From: Branchiostoma lanceolatum | Lineage: Eukaryota; Chordata; Leptocardii; Amphioxiformes; Branchiostomatidae | NCBI RefSeq assembly: GCF_035083965.1 | Contig: NC_089723.1 | Location: 19,309,489 to 19,373,488, forward strand | DNA length: 64,000 nucleotides | Direction of reading: 5' to 3' | Shown: in pieces, positions 1 through 12,186 of the stretch | Layout of the letters: every line of letters begins with the position of its first letter | Numbering within the stretch: the first letter of the stretch is position 1 | Made by a program: the position numbers and the translations under genes | The notes under the pieces: generated by a model | Seen by the model: the letters and a program-made list of their open reading frames with translations, nothing else | Told to the model about the DNA's origin: nothing | Databases searched by the model: none

Positions 1-211
1 CAGAAAGAAATTGAGTAGGAGCAAGGAGCAAGAATGTAGAGATGTCAAAATAGAATCACCCTAGTATTGAATTTGTTTTTCTAGATAAACCCTACCCCAT
101 CCCCTACTTTTTCTAAAATAGAAAATCCTGGTTGATACATCCAAGTGATGATAAGGAAACTATTTGGATAAGTATGAATATTAATTTTGTGTACCTGTTG
201 TTTATGTATAG

Positions 212-963
212 GTGGTGGAAGCAGTTCTGGTAAATGGTCTGAAGGAGTCCCTGGAGCAGCTGTCTGAACTCCTCCCAGCCATGAAGGCACAGCAGAAGGA
301 GCTGTCTGCATCCCTGGAGTTGGAGGAACAGTTGTTACAGCAGAGACAGGAGTTGGGGAGGATGCTGGAGGGTCGCCTGGCAGAAGTACCAGACGCACAA
401 GCAACATCGGCAGATAGTAGGGTAAGGAATTGCTAAATGATTCCCCTGCCAGCACACCATAGTTATACATGTACTGTGGTTCATACATACATTTGATTAC
501 CAGTATAGTGTTCTTGTATACATCATTTTCTAGTCTAGAAGTGATTTTGTTTTTCAAGATCTTTGCTCAATTGTTTTGTATATCATTTTTCCGTTCTCAG
601 GTCAAAACATTTAGAAGGAAAATAAAGCGGGCAGAGCAGTTCCATGGCAACCTGGTCCAGAACTTGGAGGAATTCTTGGACAAACACTTCCCTCCCCCAC
701 AGCCAGCAAATGGAAGAAGACGACGGCGGCACGGATCCGGCCCCGTGGACAAGACTCTTGATGCTGATGACCCCCAGTGGGAGACCCTGAACAAAATGAT
801 AGAGACACTTATAAACAAGTCTCTGGACTCACCACACGATCCATACATACCCATAGAGCCCAGATATTGGCCACCATACGTTGAGACACTACTGAGATGT
901 GGTATTGCACAAAGGCATCCAGAGGACAGCATGAGATTTAAACTGGCACCATTCAACCTCTGA
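212..963 (+). CDS. CENPK: Centromere protein K, last two exons (partial)
   Basis: CENP-K is a subunit of the constitutive centromere-associated network (CENP-H/I/K/M group) and links centromeric nucleosomes to the outer kinetochore in the nucleus. Two exons are visible: 212-421 (acceptor AG at 210-211, donor GT at 422) and 601-963 (acceptor AG at 599-600, stop TGA at 961-963). They join in phase 0. The first exon codes a Leu/Gln/Glu-rich coiled coil, as expected for the family. The second carries the conserved C-terminal signature: YWPPYVETLLRCGIAQRHPE (Trp-Pro-Pro-Tyr, then Gly-Ile-Ala-x-Arg-His-Pro-Glu), ending close to the usual family C-terminus. The N-terminal exons lie left of the window, so the CDS is truncated only by the window edge. 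It is convergent with the Nudix gene on the other strand. I recognised the family from memory of human CENPK; I am confident in the family and less so in the exact first exon edge. Confidence 0.88.
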
Positions 964-2854
964 GACACTGAAAGTCTGTGTATGTTAATGGTTGTTTGGT
1001 GTCTGTACCTATTTAGTACACATGTATATGTGTTCGATAGGTTTTGTTCCTTGGGTCACCTTCTTTCAAGTTTTGTACAGCTATTGATTGATAACAGTGG
1101 CATTGGATGTGAAATTTTTGTTAAATGTGGAAGATCTCTTAAGCCCTTATTTCCTTAACTTTAATTGACATACATGAGGAGCTGTGTATGTATGCTAGAT
1201 TTGTACGGAATTATGCTCATCATAATTAAGATTTACAAACGAGTTTGATTTTAATCATCACTGGTTTGGTAATCACATAAAGAATGACGTTTTGTGCCAT
1301 TTGACATAAGAATGGACCAGCTTCTAGTCGGATATAAGCAGACTTATGTATGCTAAGTGAAATCGATTTAAAGAGCACAGCAAATCCACCCTCTGGAATG
1401 GTCTATTCCCATGATAGATCGGCACTGTGTGTTGTTATAGTAGTTTGAAGAGAGCTAAATGTACATACATGTATAACAAGGTGACATGGGAAAACTATAC
1501 TGCTTATTAAGCGTTGGTTGTACTAATATGTATTTTCTACATTGCTGAGAGCTGTACATAAAGAAGTGCCTCTGTGGAAAATACTACATATTTTCTCTTC
1601 TGGTTTTGAGATCCTCTCCAATATAGTGATGGAAAAACTGGTCTTATTTTGTTATTGTTTTGTACATTATATATTCATCTAATGTTACATGTAAATGGCA
1701 TCTTAAAGTTGTTAAGAAAAGTGATACAATTTAGCCTCCTGTGTCAGACTATCTCACTGTGTAGGAGCAATGGAATTGGACTCCTTGAAGTTGACAGTAG
1801 TTGACAAAGTAGGACAGCTTTGGAGTAAGGCATATTTCATCAAGAAGTAGAATGTACCCCTATATAGTAATGTCCTTTACATTTATACAAAGAACATTTA
1901 ATGTTCCAAACAGAAGTCGTTGATAATTTTGTACATGTGTATGGTGAAAGTAGAAGCAGATAAGCCTTGACTGTGTATATATATAACCATTTTTTTTAGA
2001 TTAGTCTAGATGTAATTTATTTTTATTCACAGGATGTTTGAGATTTGAATCACTGGGCTCACTCAACTTTTTGCCACTACCTGTATATACTTCATCAGGA
2101 TGGACCTACACTAGGTATAGAATGAGCTGGGGACAATAGGCAACAGAATCTAACTTTCATAATGCTACTGTTAGCTGATGAGTTCATGTGTATAGTCCTG
2201 TGATTCTTACTGTGACAATATTTAGCTCCCTCTCTAAGAATATATACATGAATTTAAGTTCGAATTGTGGGTGCTTTGCCAGCTCTTCAGATTCAAGCAC
2301 AATTTCACATATCAATATCATGTATTTTGTTGTGGGCCACAAGGGCAGCCTGGTGACTAAAATGTGTCATGTTACTGACTCTGTGATCTCATAAGTGGTC
2401 ACTGGGGCACCATTCTATTCTCGGCTTCACTTGGGTGCTGAATTTGGGTCCATTTCTAAATATTATTACCTTTTTCTGTGGTCTTGTGAACTAGATTCTT
2501 ACTGTAACCAGTAGTTTCCTCTGTAAGAATATATACATGAATCTCTCCATTTTCGAATTGTACGTTCTAGCTTCTAGGCATTACCATTCATGTGCTTTCC
2601 CAGCTCTTGTCAAATTTAAATACAATTCGACATACAGTATCCCAGTCAATACCATGTCTTTCTCCCGTGGACCACAAAGGCTATTGCATCATGCATGTTT
2701 ATCCTGTAATCACATAAGTGGTTAATGGGGCACCATTCTGTTCATTTATATGTGTCCATTCCTTGACATTGTTCTCTTTTTCTGTTTTCATTTTTATGTG
2801 ATCATTGAATCATACACCATAGTAAAACAGAGTCACTTGATGTTACATATCAGC
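964..2854. other. Convergent 3' spacer between CENPK and the Nudix gene
   Basis: AT-rich sequence holding the CENPK 3' UTR and, at its right end, probably the 3' UTR of the minus-strand Nudix gene. I see no open frame with homology and no RNA gene. A roughly 300-bp tandem duplication (2195-2800) lies inside and is listed separately. Confidence 0.5.
2195..2800. repeat. Two-copy tandem duplication, period about 300 bp
   Basis: Copy 1 (about 2195-2490) and copy 2 (about 2497-2800) share, in the same order, GATTCTTACTGT, AAGAATATATACATGAAT, a block around CCCAGCTCTT/GCCAGCTCTT, ATCACATAAGTGGT versus ATCTCATAAGTGGT, GGGGCACCATTCT and a final T-rich block with CTTTTTCTG. They are diverged by substitutions and small indels, so the duplication is old. 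It lies downstream of CENPK, where it could be part of the 3' UTR. Confidence 0.7.
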
Positions 2855-2860
2855 TTTATT
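2855..2860 (-). terminator. Candidate poly(A) signal (AATAAA) for the Nudix gene
   Basis: AATAAA on the minus strand, about 1.85 kb past the stop codon of the Nudix gene. The family often has long 3' UTRs. No stronger minus-strand hexamer was noticed nearer the stop, but transcript ends cannot be proved from sequence. Confidence 0.4.
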
Positions 2861-4711
2861 AAGTCACATCTGACAGATCAAAAGGCCAAACATGCATAGT
2901 ATCACTTGACAATCACACGACTCTTGATGCCAACACATATACAAATACAGCTCTTCTAGTAGTTGAAATCATGATACAAGTTTGTCAGTACTTCTTCCTG
3001 ACTCACTATAACAGTAAATTTGCCTTCTGGCTTCCTAGTCCAAAGTAGCTGACAGTTCTATATGTTAGTGCTGCAACTTGTCACCTATTACAATGACACA
3101 CCAAGCAGAACACATCATGCATGCCTCAACAATCGTAGTCCTCTACACTGCTTTATACATACATTGTTGAACATTGAACTATGAATATAGGCATAAAGAC
3201 AGGGCCTTAATATTAATAAAAGAAAAGCAAATACAAGCTCAACACACCGATATTATGCAGCAGAACTTTAGCCAAGCAACTCCAGTTTTTGTTATTCTGT
3301 TTCATTAGCATCCATAGGTTTTGGGCTACAGTAGCATGTGTACATTATACAAAGTTGGTTGCATTTCCATCATTTTTTCTGTAGATCAGTTTTCTTCCAC
3401 ACTCAGTGGTTATTCCTTCAAATGGTTTCCTTGTACAGTATTATTTTGTTGGCATTCTTATTACTGTAGATCTAACTTTAAATGCAGAAGAATTGGGCTG
3501 ATATGTGCATGCCCACACCAAAGATCCTAGAAAAAAGAGGATGCCTCAAATACATACTGTAACATCTGTATAATAATAATACATGTAGTAAAAGCAGCAA
3601 CAGCAAATCTAATATATCATGGTATCACACAACGGCTCATAAATTTCCATGTCATGTAGAAATGTCCATACTTACTATGTACAAGATATTAATCATGAAA
3701 TCCACACTACATATTGGTTACGATCACATATCAAAATTGGAAAACTGCACGACAATGGTACTGTATTGCAAACTGACTGGACATGTGAAAAATGGGCCCA
3801 AAAAATTATTGTTTTGTGGAAGTTTCCTGCAAAATTTTGGTGAGTGGTGAATTTGATCACACCCCACCTCTGAACATTGGTTGCATAAAAATTCATGTAG
3901 AGCATCTCATACTGACAGTTGCTTTTCATAAATCCACAGAGTAAAACTGGCTCATCACAATGAGACTGTTTTGAAAGTCTATGAAGACTGTGTGATATAA
4001 TAACCAACATCTACGGGATCTTTACGGCTGTATGTACATGCTTAAATCTAAAGAAATGGAGAAGACACTACCAATATCTTAACCACTTTTCCTGGACATT
4101 ATTGACTAGTTAGTTAGTTGCCCAATCTTGTGCTTTACAAATATCGGCTCTCAATGCATATGTACGGCTTGTTACATCTGCTGTTTTGACAACATTAAAA
4201 TGATATATTTTTGTTGTCTGAAAGCAAGGTTTTTCTTAACCATCTTGTGTTTCCTTCTCCCTCATGGGGTTCTGCAATTTGTATCAACAAAAGGAAAACT
4301 CTCCACACAATCTTAAGTAAATGTTGTTTTACCTCCTAGAAAAGATCTTCAGGCAAATGTGGCAATGACAACACATAAGGCTACTGGCTTTCTTGGCAAA
4401 TATAATTACAGAGCACAGCAGTTTGTCAGCTTTGTAGATGAAGCTTTCTTGAAAAATAGGTTGATTAGTTCATATACAAGTAGGGCTTGGAAAACATGTT
4501 TTTAAAACAAACTATTACAGAAACATGGCAAAACCATTGACTTGTAAGTCCTTTACAAAAACTGTGAACTCATAATTTGATTCTAGTTCAAAATAGATAT
4601 ATTTCTGGAAGCAACTGACAGTATTGCAAATGTACCTTGTGTCATTCTACCGAAACAAGACCATTTTCTTATCTATGTACAGCATATAATTTACAAATCT
4701 GCTACATTCTG

Positions 4712-7700
4712 TCATCTCGTGTCGCAAGTTTTGGCCAGAGTCGAAAATCTGTTGGATGTTTGAGAGTTGGAAGATTCTAACCTGTGTTTGCTTACTGCCC
4801 CCACAACATGGGACTCTATACTTTGACCCGTAGAGTCAATGTTACTACTGCAGTCATGTTTCTTGTTCTGCTGCATTCTTCCTTCCAGAGTGGAGCTCCT
4901 GTGTTCGGGTAGGCTGTGTCCATTCGTGGAGTCTATGCCGCTATCCTCGCCTTCTCTACTGTGCTCTTCTGCTGGCTGTGTGTGGGCTGTCTGTGAGGAG
5001 TTGGGTGTCGAGGTTTCACAGTTCTTGTGTTTGTTGAGAATGGACAGCAGTTTGATAATGTACTGTTTCTGGACGGGCTTGTGCTCTGCCAGGCACTGCT
5101 GGGCCTCATCAAAGGAGAACCATTTCCTCTTGCGATCTGTGAGCAGTGGACAAAAATAATCAAGCAAATTATTCAACATTGGATGCAAAATACAATTTTA
5201 CACTTGTAGTTTTTTCAGACTACATAGACTACAAACAGACTACAAAGTCCAGACTAAGTTCTTACCGATTTTCTGTAAGTCCTCCCAGTCATCTAGCAGC
5301 TCGGTGACTTGTACAAGGTAGACCATAGTGCGGTGCTTCCTTTCTGTGTTCTCAAAGGTGTCCAGGTAGCCCCGGGGTGTCTCCTCGCTCAGGTTCACGT
5401 CCAGCACACCTGTTACCCCCGCCTGTAAGGACAGGTGAGAGGGTCCTGTCTTCATATATGCACAGGTCATGGAATGTGCTGTAACATCTATACCATTTGT
5501 GAATATGACAACAAATATGACCTACACATCTAATGTAGGCTACCAAAAAAGGCCAACAACACAGGAAGCTTAACTCTTAAAGCAAAGTTGTGTTACTACT
5601 GAAACAACAGCAGGAGTAATGCAAAATAACAGTTAACAGGTTTCTGTTCCAAGTTAGGAATACAATGAAAGATCAGAGTACACGTACCTGATAAAGTTTT
5701 TCAAAGAACATTTCTATTGTACCGAGCAAGTATCAAAGCCCTGTAACCATCATTGCAGCATTGACATCACCCAAGGACTACTTTTTCCCCCCCAAAAATA
5801 AAAAAGCATGCTGTGTAAAGAAGTCAATCTCACCTCTTCTGCTACCTCTCGAATGGCTGCCTGGCTGGGCTCCTCCTCCGGCTCCAAACCACCGCCTGGA
5901 ACCACCCAGCGGTCAGGGTAGCGGCTGCTGCTCACCAGGAGAACCTGCAACAGACGTACAGACAACACTGAGCAACAGGGGAATGCGCTGCAACTCTGAA
6001 ACTTTACTCTGTACAGTTGTACCTTAACTGAGAACCATTTCTACTACCAGTCAAAGTATGTCAGTAATTCTGCAAACCCAAGAGAAGATTAATGTTGGCA
6101 TCAGCATTTTATATTCAAAAAGCATGTGGAATATTCAAACATTTTATCTTTGTTTCCTATGACTTGTTAATGACAGGTCGGTTAAAACCAAGCATCAACA
6201 GGAAGCAACAAAAGTGCACCTAAAGTAATTGGGAACAAGTTGAAGGGTGTAGCTGTTCCATGTGACCTTAGATGCAAGTAGGTAGCGTGTGACTCAGCTG
6301 CCCTTTGGCCAGGCATTATGTTCACACCAGTGGTAAGCACGTGATTAAGACATGCTTTGCCTTGACATTCTACAATGGTGGTAACAAACTGGTAAGCACA
6401 TGACTAAGTAAACATAACTTTTGTGAGACATTGTACCGTTCTTAGCCAGTGGTAAGCACGTGATTAAGAAATGCTCTGCCTTGATATCGTACTATTCACA
6501 ATGGTGGTAAACACATGACTAAGTAAAGAACCGGTCTCAGCCAGTGGTCAACACGTGATTAAGCAATGTTTTGTCCTGACATTGCAACAGTGGTGAGTAG
6601 CAGTGGTAAGCACATGACTAAGTAAATAACGCTTTAGCGAGACATTGTACTGTTCATTACAGTACCACTACTAGTTCGACACGACTTTAGAAGTAAAGAC
6701 ATCATGTTCACAATAGTTCTAAATCCATCATAAAGTATTGCTTTGCCGAGACACCAGAGATGAGCATGTGACTCAGCAATGCTTCTGCAAGAAATCGTGC
6801 TTACACAAGCAATGATCTGATGATCCACCGATGTGACATGGATGCCTTGTGCAATCCCTACATCTACAGCTTTTAAAGATTATAATCAGTCCTCAAAACA
6901 CTAACTGGAAACATGAATGGAGATGTACATGTTACCTTATCTCTTTGGCTTACTGTTAATACTTAAAACAACCATCAGGCATAAGGTGGTCTTAAAAGAC
7001 TTCTTGCTTAGCGACTACATGTATGTTCACTGGCCCCCTTGTTACTGACATTTGTACTAGATAACTTTTGTTGTTGTTCGTCCGTCGTAGTCGACGATGA
7101 CCGGGATAACTAGATAACTAACCATCAGCTCATCCAACAAATCAACAGTATAGTACTGCTTTATAGGTCAGTAGCTTAGCAACCATTATATTTCTACTGA
7201 AGACATGTAATTAACCTTCCGTCATCAGTATGGTGTGCACTGTGGCTGCTGACCCAAATAGTCCATGAAATTGCCCACCTGCTTTCTGAAATATAACGTC
7301 TGCGTAGCATTGTTGGTATCTACATTTACCTGCAACTCTACTGCACAGTTTTGTTGCAACTTCATACATAATCAGTATGGTAAAGGTTAATCTATCTAAC
7401 CATTGTAAGTATTTTTAGTTATACATTGCGAAAGGCTGACCTTTGACTGATGTTATTATTAGAAGCTTCTTGACAGCACCTTTCAGTGTATCTGACAGAG
7501 ATGGAATAGCTCAACCAAAACATTTGATTAATGAAATAGGAAATGCTGAATAACCAAATCAAAGTTGATGTATTATCAGGATCATGCATCTTGTCAACTG
7601 TCACAATACCAAACTTGTTTTCCAAACAGAATTGACCCTTGTGGTAAAGCCACTGAAATCTGATTACATGTACTGTACTGTGCTTGTAAACTAACACCCT

Positions 7701-9684
7701 AAACTTTTTTCCCACTGAAATGAAAACAATTAACAAAAAAAATTGGTATTTCTGGTTACTTTGTGTGATTTTTTTTTTTAACGATTTCGCTCAATGCAAG
7801 GCCGTAAGTCGTAAGAGGCCACTTCTCGGCATTGAACTAATTGAACTAATGTGGCATAGGTGAGAGACAGCGGTGTGTGTTTGTTTTGAAGGTTTGTAGG
7901 TTGTATTCGGGGGAAAGCAGTGTGCTGGGAGGGAATTATATATAGAAAGATCAATAAAACAGGTTCAAATTTTGTCAGAAGACAACTGTCTGAAAAGCAT
8001 GCGGTAGGGAATTATCAGGACATAAATAAATCACAACACCCTACCTATAAAATATTCATAATTGGCGTAATCATTAATTTACTATCAAGTTAACTAGGCC
8101 ATTTACATAAACACACTAAATGACCTTTCTAAGCCATCAATGGTGGGGACTGAATGAAAGAAATTCCCTTACAAATCAGTGAGCACTTGACAAGACATGG
8201 GTATGTTCCTGCACTTTGTTGTTAGGATTTTTGCTGTCAATCTCCTTTCCCTACCATGGGACAAACATGTACATGAACATAAAAGGCACATGGCCCATTG
8301 GCAAGAAAGCTTAGGTTTAGTTTATGCATAGAAGAGAATGAACAGATCGCATCTCAAATCCACCAGACTCCTTTACACTACAGGCTAACAAAATAAAAAT
8401 CAAAAGGTAAAACATAAAATTTGACACTCAATGACAGGCAGCTCCTCTGAAAATCTTCCTCCCTATTGGGCCAATTTCTACCATTTTTCTCAGCCAGCAT
8501 AAGAACCTGGTGTAGACTGGAGAGATCTCTGCACTGCCTAATTTGATTTGGCCCTGTGCTATGGGTGTGTCTACACAGTACTAGTATTGATTCGTTGGGC
8601 TTGACTGCCCTTCATCACACATGCTCATTAGAATTAAATAGCTGATGCAATATCTTCAGTAAAAATATGCAAGTAGGTAAGTAAAAATAAACAAAAATAA
8701 AGAAATGGATAAAGGCCATGTTGGGAATACATCTTCCAAGAAAGATAAACCTTGAGGTAATGACCTCTTATCTTTTAATTCTAAATCCATAATCTCCAAG
8801 CAGATGTCGAAAGGCAATTGTAACATTTCTCAAGCTCCTGGTTTTGCAGAGTAGGTCGTCTTTCCAGCAGAAAGCCGTGAGCTTAATGTTATGATCTACA
8901 TCTGCTTGAATATTGGTGGCTCATGCACCAAAATCACTTTATTATTGCATCTCCCAGCTTTTTTTTTCTGTTGTGTATCTATATTTGCAGCCTAAATGAT
9001 TGGTTTAATCTGGCCATAAATGGAATATATCAAATCCGTTAAACAAGGTAACTTAATTCATCTGACCGCAATGACGGAAATATCGTACCGCATACGGTAG
9101 CTTGCTACTTACCTACACAATACACGATTTGCTTGATATTCAAGCTGGTTTATTATTGTTTTTACAGGGATGCATTGTTCCTATTGCACTGGAGTTTGAG
9201 TTCGATTCTCTTTTCCTATTAAAGACTGTAGGAGAGAGAGTGGCTCGTTCCTGATTAGTATTGTCCGAGCTAAACGATAATTATCGGAATTACACAGGAA
9301 ACAATAATACAATGATGAATCTATCTACAACAACACCACGGGATAGCTCGGGGTGGTTTCACCGCGTGGTTGCTATGTCTTTTGACCCCGTTCCCTCATC
9401 AACATGACAAAGATACAATGTTAAACATCAAATAGAAAGGCAGATGTCTTAGAAATCGACTTAACTATCTACCAGTCGTGACAAACAGAATGCATACCAT
9501 TAAAGAATCGTGTAGGCTATTTAAATCCAAGAATTTATATCGCAATCTATCAGGACGCGAATTATTCTGGCGGGAACTGCGCTCCACTTACCTTGTCGCG
9601 ATTTGGGTTCAAGCAGAGGCAAGCTGCCCGTCTCCTGAAGCCGTCTGCGTCGTACGTTCGAATCTGGTTCTCCTTGGGCTTCAT
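4712..9684 (-). CDS. NUDT3/4-like: Diphosphoinositol polyphosphate phosphohydrolase (Nudix, NUDT3/NUDT4 type)
   Basis: This cytosolic Nudix enzyme removes the beta-phosphate from inositol pyrophosphates and hydrolyses diadenosine polyphosphates. Exons (minus strand): 9592-9684 (ATG), 5834-5944, 5266-5422, 4712-5136; the sum is 786 nt, 261 aa. The start is the only in-frame Met before the family motif RTYDADGFRRRAACLC. The Nudix box is complete (G49 to V71: G-x5-E-x7-REV-x-EE-x-G-V), preceded by SSSRYPDRWVVPGGG. The family block FENTERKHRT and the HKPVQ motif near the exon 4 start are also present. Oddities: about eight extra residues (around SEETPRGYLD) sit between the Nudix box and FENTERKHRT, and a polar Ser/Thr/His tail of about 110 residues makes the protein much longer than human NUDT3 (about 170 aa). 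Intron 1 (3.6 kb) carries an E-box-rich tandem repeat. It is tandem with FAXC and convergent with CENPK. The family assignment is firm; the NUDT3/4/10/11 paralogue cannot be chosen. Confidence 0.92.
6329..6640. repeat. Two-part tandem repeat with CACGTG E-box cores
   Basis: In intron 1 of the Nudix gene an A unit (core GGTAAGCACGTGATTAAG) alternates with a B unit (core GGTAAGCACATGACTAAGT). A cores lie near 6332, 6447 and 6546; B cores near 6391, 6504 and 6605. The A-B dimer is about 110 bp, repeated three times, with decayed edges toward 6280 and 6780. Each A unit holds a palindromic CACGTG, and each B unit the near-match CACATG. Confidence 0.75.
8793..8909. mobile_element. Decayed foldback element, TCTCCAAGCAGA end family
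   Basis: Left end TCTCCAAGCAGATGT at 8793 and right end ACATCTGCTTG ending about 8908, with weakly complementary interiors (AAGCTC/GAGCTT, AACATT/AATGTT). It shares its terminus with the elements near 10255, 10686, 12625 and 26041. It lies in intron 1 of the Nudix gene. No target duplication was found; it is the weakest member. Confidence 0.45.
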
Positions 9685-10254
9685 TGTGGTCCTAAATCGG
9701 CTCGTTTGATCCAGAAATATGCCCAAAATTACCTAGAAACATACATCCACCCTACGACGTGAGCAGCCATTTTGAAAACACGATGGTTCCGCCTGACGCT
9801 GATTGGACGGCGAGTTTTCCTTTTGACCAATCAGAGGTATGCCGGGTGCTGGAGGCGTGATCAGGGCGTGATGGTGACGTCACATACACCAGCACAGCTG
9901 ATGCACGCGGGAAGGAAATGATATGCTGCCAAACCCCGCTAGATCAACACTGGCGCACTGGAAACGGGCCAAAAGTCGACGCAAAGCTTCATATTGCCCG
10001 CTACATTCCGAGAAAGGTGCACAGAAAACAAACGCACAACCAGAGAGGCATAGAAGATGTGAAATAGTGCAAATCACAAGTACTTTATCATCATTCAACG
10101 TTATGTCCATATGTCATAAATTCATATTAGAATAGAATTGAAGAAAAAACTCACTGTCGTCCATCATTTTCAAGTTTGACAAATTCTTGTGTTAAAATGT
10201 TAAGATACATACGAAATATTTCTAAGCTGCTAACGTCTTGGCATCCCAACTCGT

Positions 10255-10389
10255 ATTTTCTCCAAGCAGAGGTTTCGATGGGGGCTATAAGTCAGTGGGT
10301 GCAATTTTTAACGCTGCTGAGCTGAGGGAGGACAGCGTTAAAATTACGGCCACTACTAGCCCCCGATCGAAACCTCTGCTTGGAGAATA
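10255..10389. mobile_element. Foldback element, TCTCCAAGCAGA end family
   Basis: Both ends read inward TTCTCCAAGCAGAGGTTTCG and continue with GGGGGCTA. A second complementary pair lies inside (TTTTTAACGCTG versus CAGCGTTAAAA), so nearly the whole 135 bp can fold on itself. No clean target duplication was found. It is placed upstream of the Nudix gene. Confidence 0.75.
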
Positions 10390-10685
10390 GGGAGACATTA
10401 CACGCTCATGCCTTCTCCCCTTCACAAGATGATCATGAGCGCCATGATGACAGATCATGACATCCTTACGCAGGGTTGATAGTAGAAATACAAATCTGAC
10501 GATACTAGTATACATGTATATGTAAATGTAAATGTAACGTTAATACATTGCCAGAATATAGGGCAAACGTAAAGTGACCAAACGGGCCGTTGAAAAAGTA
10601 AACAAAACTTGACAATAAAGACAATAAAGACAAAGACAAAACTGAAGACTCAATCGTGAAGATCATGCAAATTGATATGGTGCAC

Positions 10686-10794
10686 TAGTCTCCAACCAGA
10701 CCCAATAGATTGCAAAGACCGTATCCAACTGGAAGAAGGAGCTTCTGCCTGTTGGATACGGTCTTTGCCAACCCGTAGGTCTGCTTGGAGACTA
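10686..10794. mobile_element. Foldback element with exact 9-bp target duplication
   Basis: The 109-bp element begins TAGTCTCCAACCAGA and ends TCTGCTTGGAGACTA. Inner arms pair around CAAAGACCGTATCCAAC. It is bounded by identical 9-bp repeats ATGGTGCAC at 10677-10685 and 10795-10803. Terminal inverted repeats plus a 9-bp duplication are typical of Mutator-like elements; that superfamily placement is inference. It carries no gene, so it would depend on a transposase elsewhere. Confidence 0.85.
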
Positions 10795-12186
10795 ATGGTG
10801 CACGGGATCATTGATAGTTGCAATGTGGTACATAACGTAACGTTGATTCACATAATATAAAAACCGCAGGGTATCACCGCCAGAAATGCAAACTTGACAG
10901 ACTAACGAGTAACGCATCGGACGTCGTTAAAAACTCCCCGTCGCTTATTGAAACAGTCTGAGGGTGTCATGGGAGAATCACACTACATGGTTGTTCGCTG
11001 GTTTATAAGTCACATCCTCTTCCTGCTAAACGCAATTATTTATTAGACAACTCATTAAAACCTCTTTTGCTAACGCACAACTGGACTCGAAGTGTGATCA
11101 ATCATCAAGAACGCCTCTCAAGTTGTTGCTGCAACCTACGGCATGCACTTTGGTGTATTTTACCGCCGCCATATTCATTACCAATTAAGAATTCTGTTAT
11201 CCAGCAGCAGACGACACAGGTTTGTGATGAACACTAGTACTTGTTTGTCTAAATTTTGTGTGTGATATAGTGGACTAAAGGCTATGTTTTCCTCAAAGCT
11301 TGATTCTAACACAAACAGAAACACATGGACATATTAGTATTGCCATAGATACAAGTTTCCATGACAGTCGGATCGACTTTGAATAACGTTTTACTGACTC
11401 TATATATAGAATATTTCTCTATATATATATCGGGGAGGGGGTCATTAACCTCCGCCAGTGAAAGATTGTGTAAACTTTAGACTTGCTAGGTCATTCTCAG
11501 TCCGACGGAAGGTAGTTTCAATATCATGGTATCAGCACGACTAGAGAGAAAATCTAACATGCATAGCAAAAGTGACAAATTTAATCTATGACATTGACAG
11601 AAAAACAGGAAAAAATATGGTTTATTGTCTTGCCAGATTGGTTTTGATTAATTCGTATCGGAAAAATCCCGGCTTTAGCTTAACTAACATTATGTATAAA
11701 TCGTATACATGTATATAAAAAAACAAAGTAAACAAAATACCAAAATATATAGAAAATAGCATATATATAAAAGAACTAGTTGCCAAAAACTAGTAATAAA
11801 GCGGTAAATCCAGAATAATTTCAAAGCAATTTGGTCTAATATGGGGCTACCCTATCCGTGCTTGTATCGTCACATATCCTCCTTTTCTAGATACGGTACA
11901 AACATGTTAGTTCCATTGACAATGTTTAATCTGCCAGGTTACATAAATCTGCCACTTTGAAAAACAGTGGGTTTGAGAGATCTCTAGTGCATCACCCCCA
12001 GGTGTGAACAGTTTAGATATACACTGAGTGCAGTGCACAATGGGGAACGTTGGGTTGGAGACCTGTTTGGCCGTATCTTTTTCAGGGTGGCGGAATTATA
12101 TACTAGTACACTGGTGGAATTATGTTAGTAGAAATGAGTAGATGCTATGTGTTTACTATGACGCGCCGTTGACCACCGGTAACGCT

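Larger units (their letters stand above)
9685..12186. other. Spacer upstream of the Nudix gene and downstream of FAXC
   Basis: No coding homology on either strand. The left part (to about 9900) is presumably the Nudix promoter. It contains two foldback elements (10255-10389 and 10686-10794). Simple AT tracts lie around 11400-11430 and 11700-11780. A minus-strand AATAAA near 11620 could end FAXC transcripts. Confidence 0.5.

Noticed and set aside
7065-7110. A CGTCGTAGTCGACGATGACC palindromic motif as a regulatory site
   Set aside because: Looks like part of a dispersed repeat; no second copy in the window and no context to support function.
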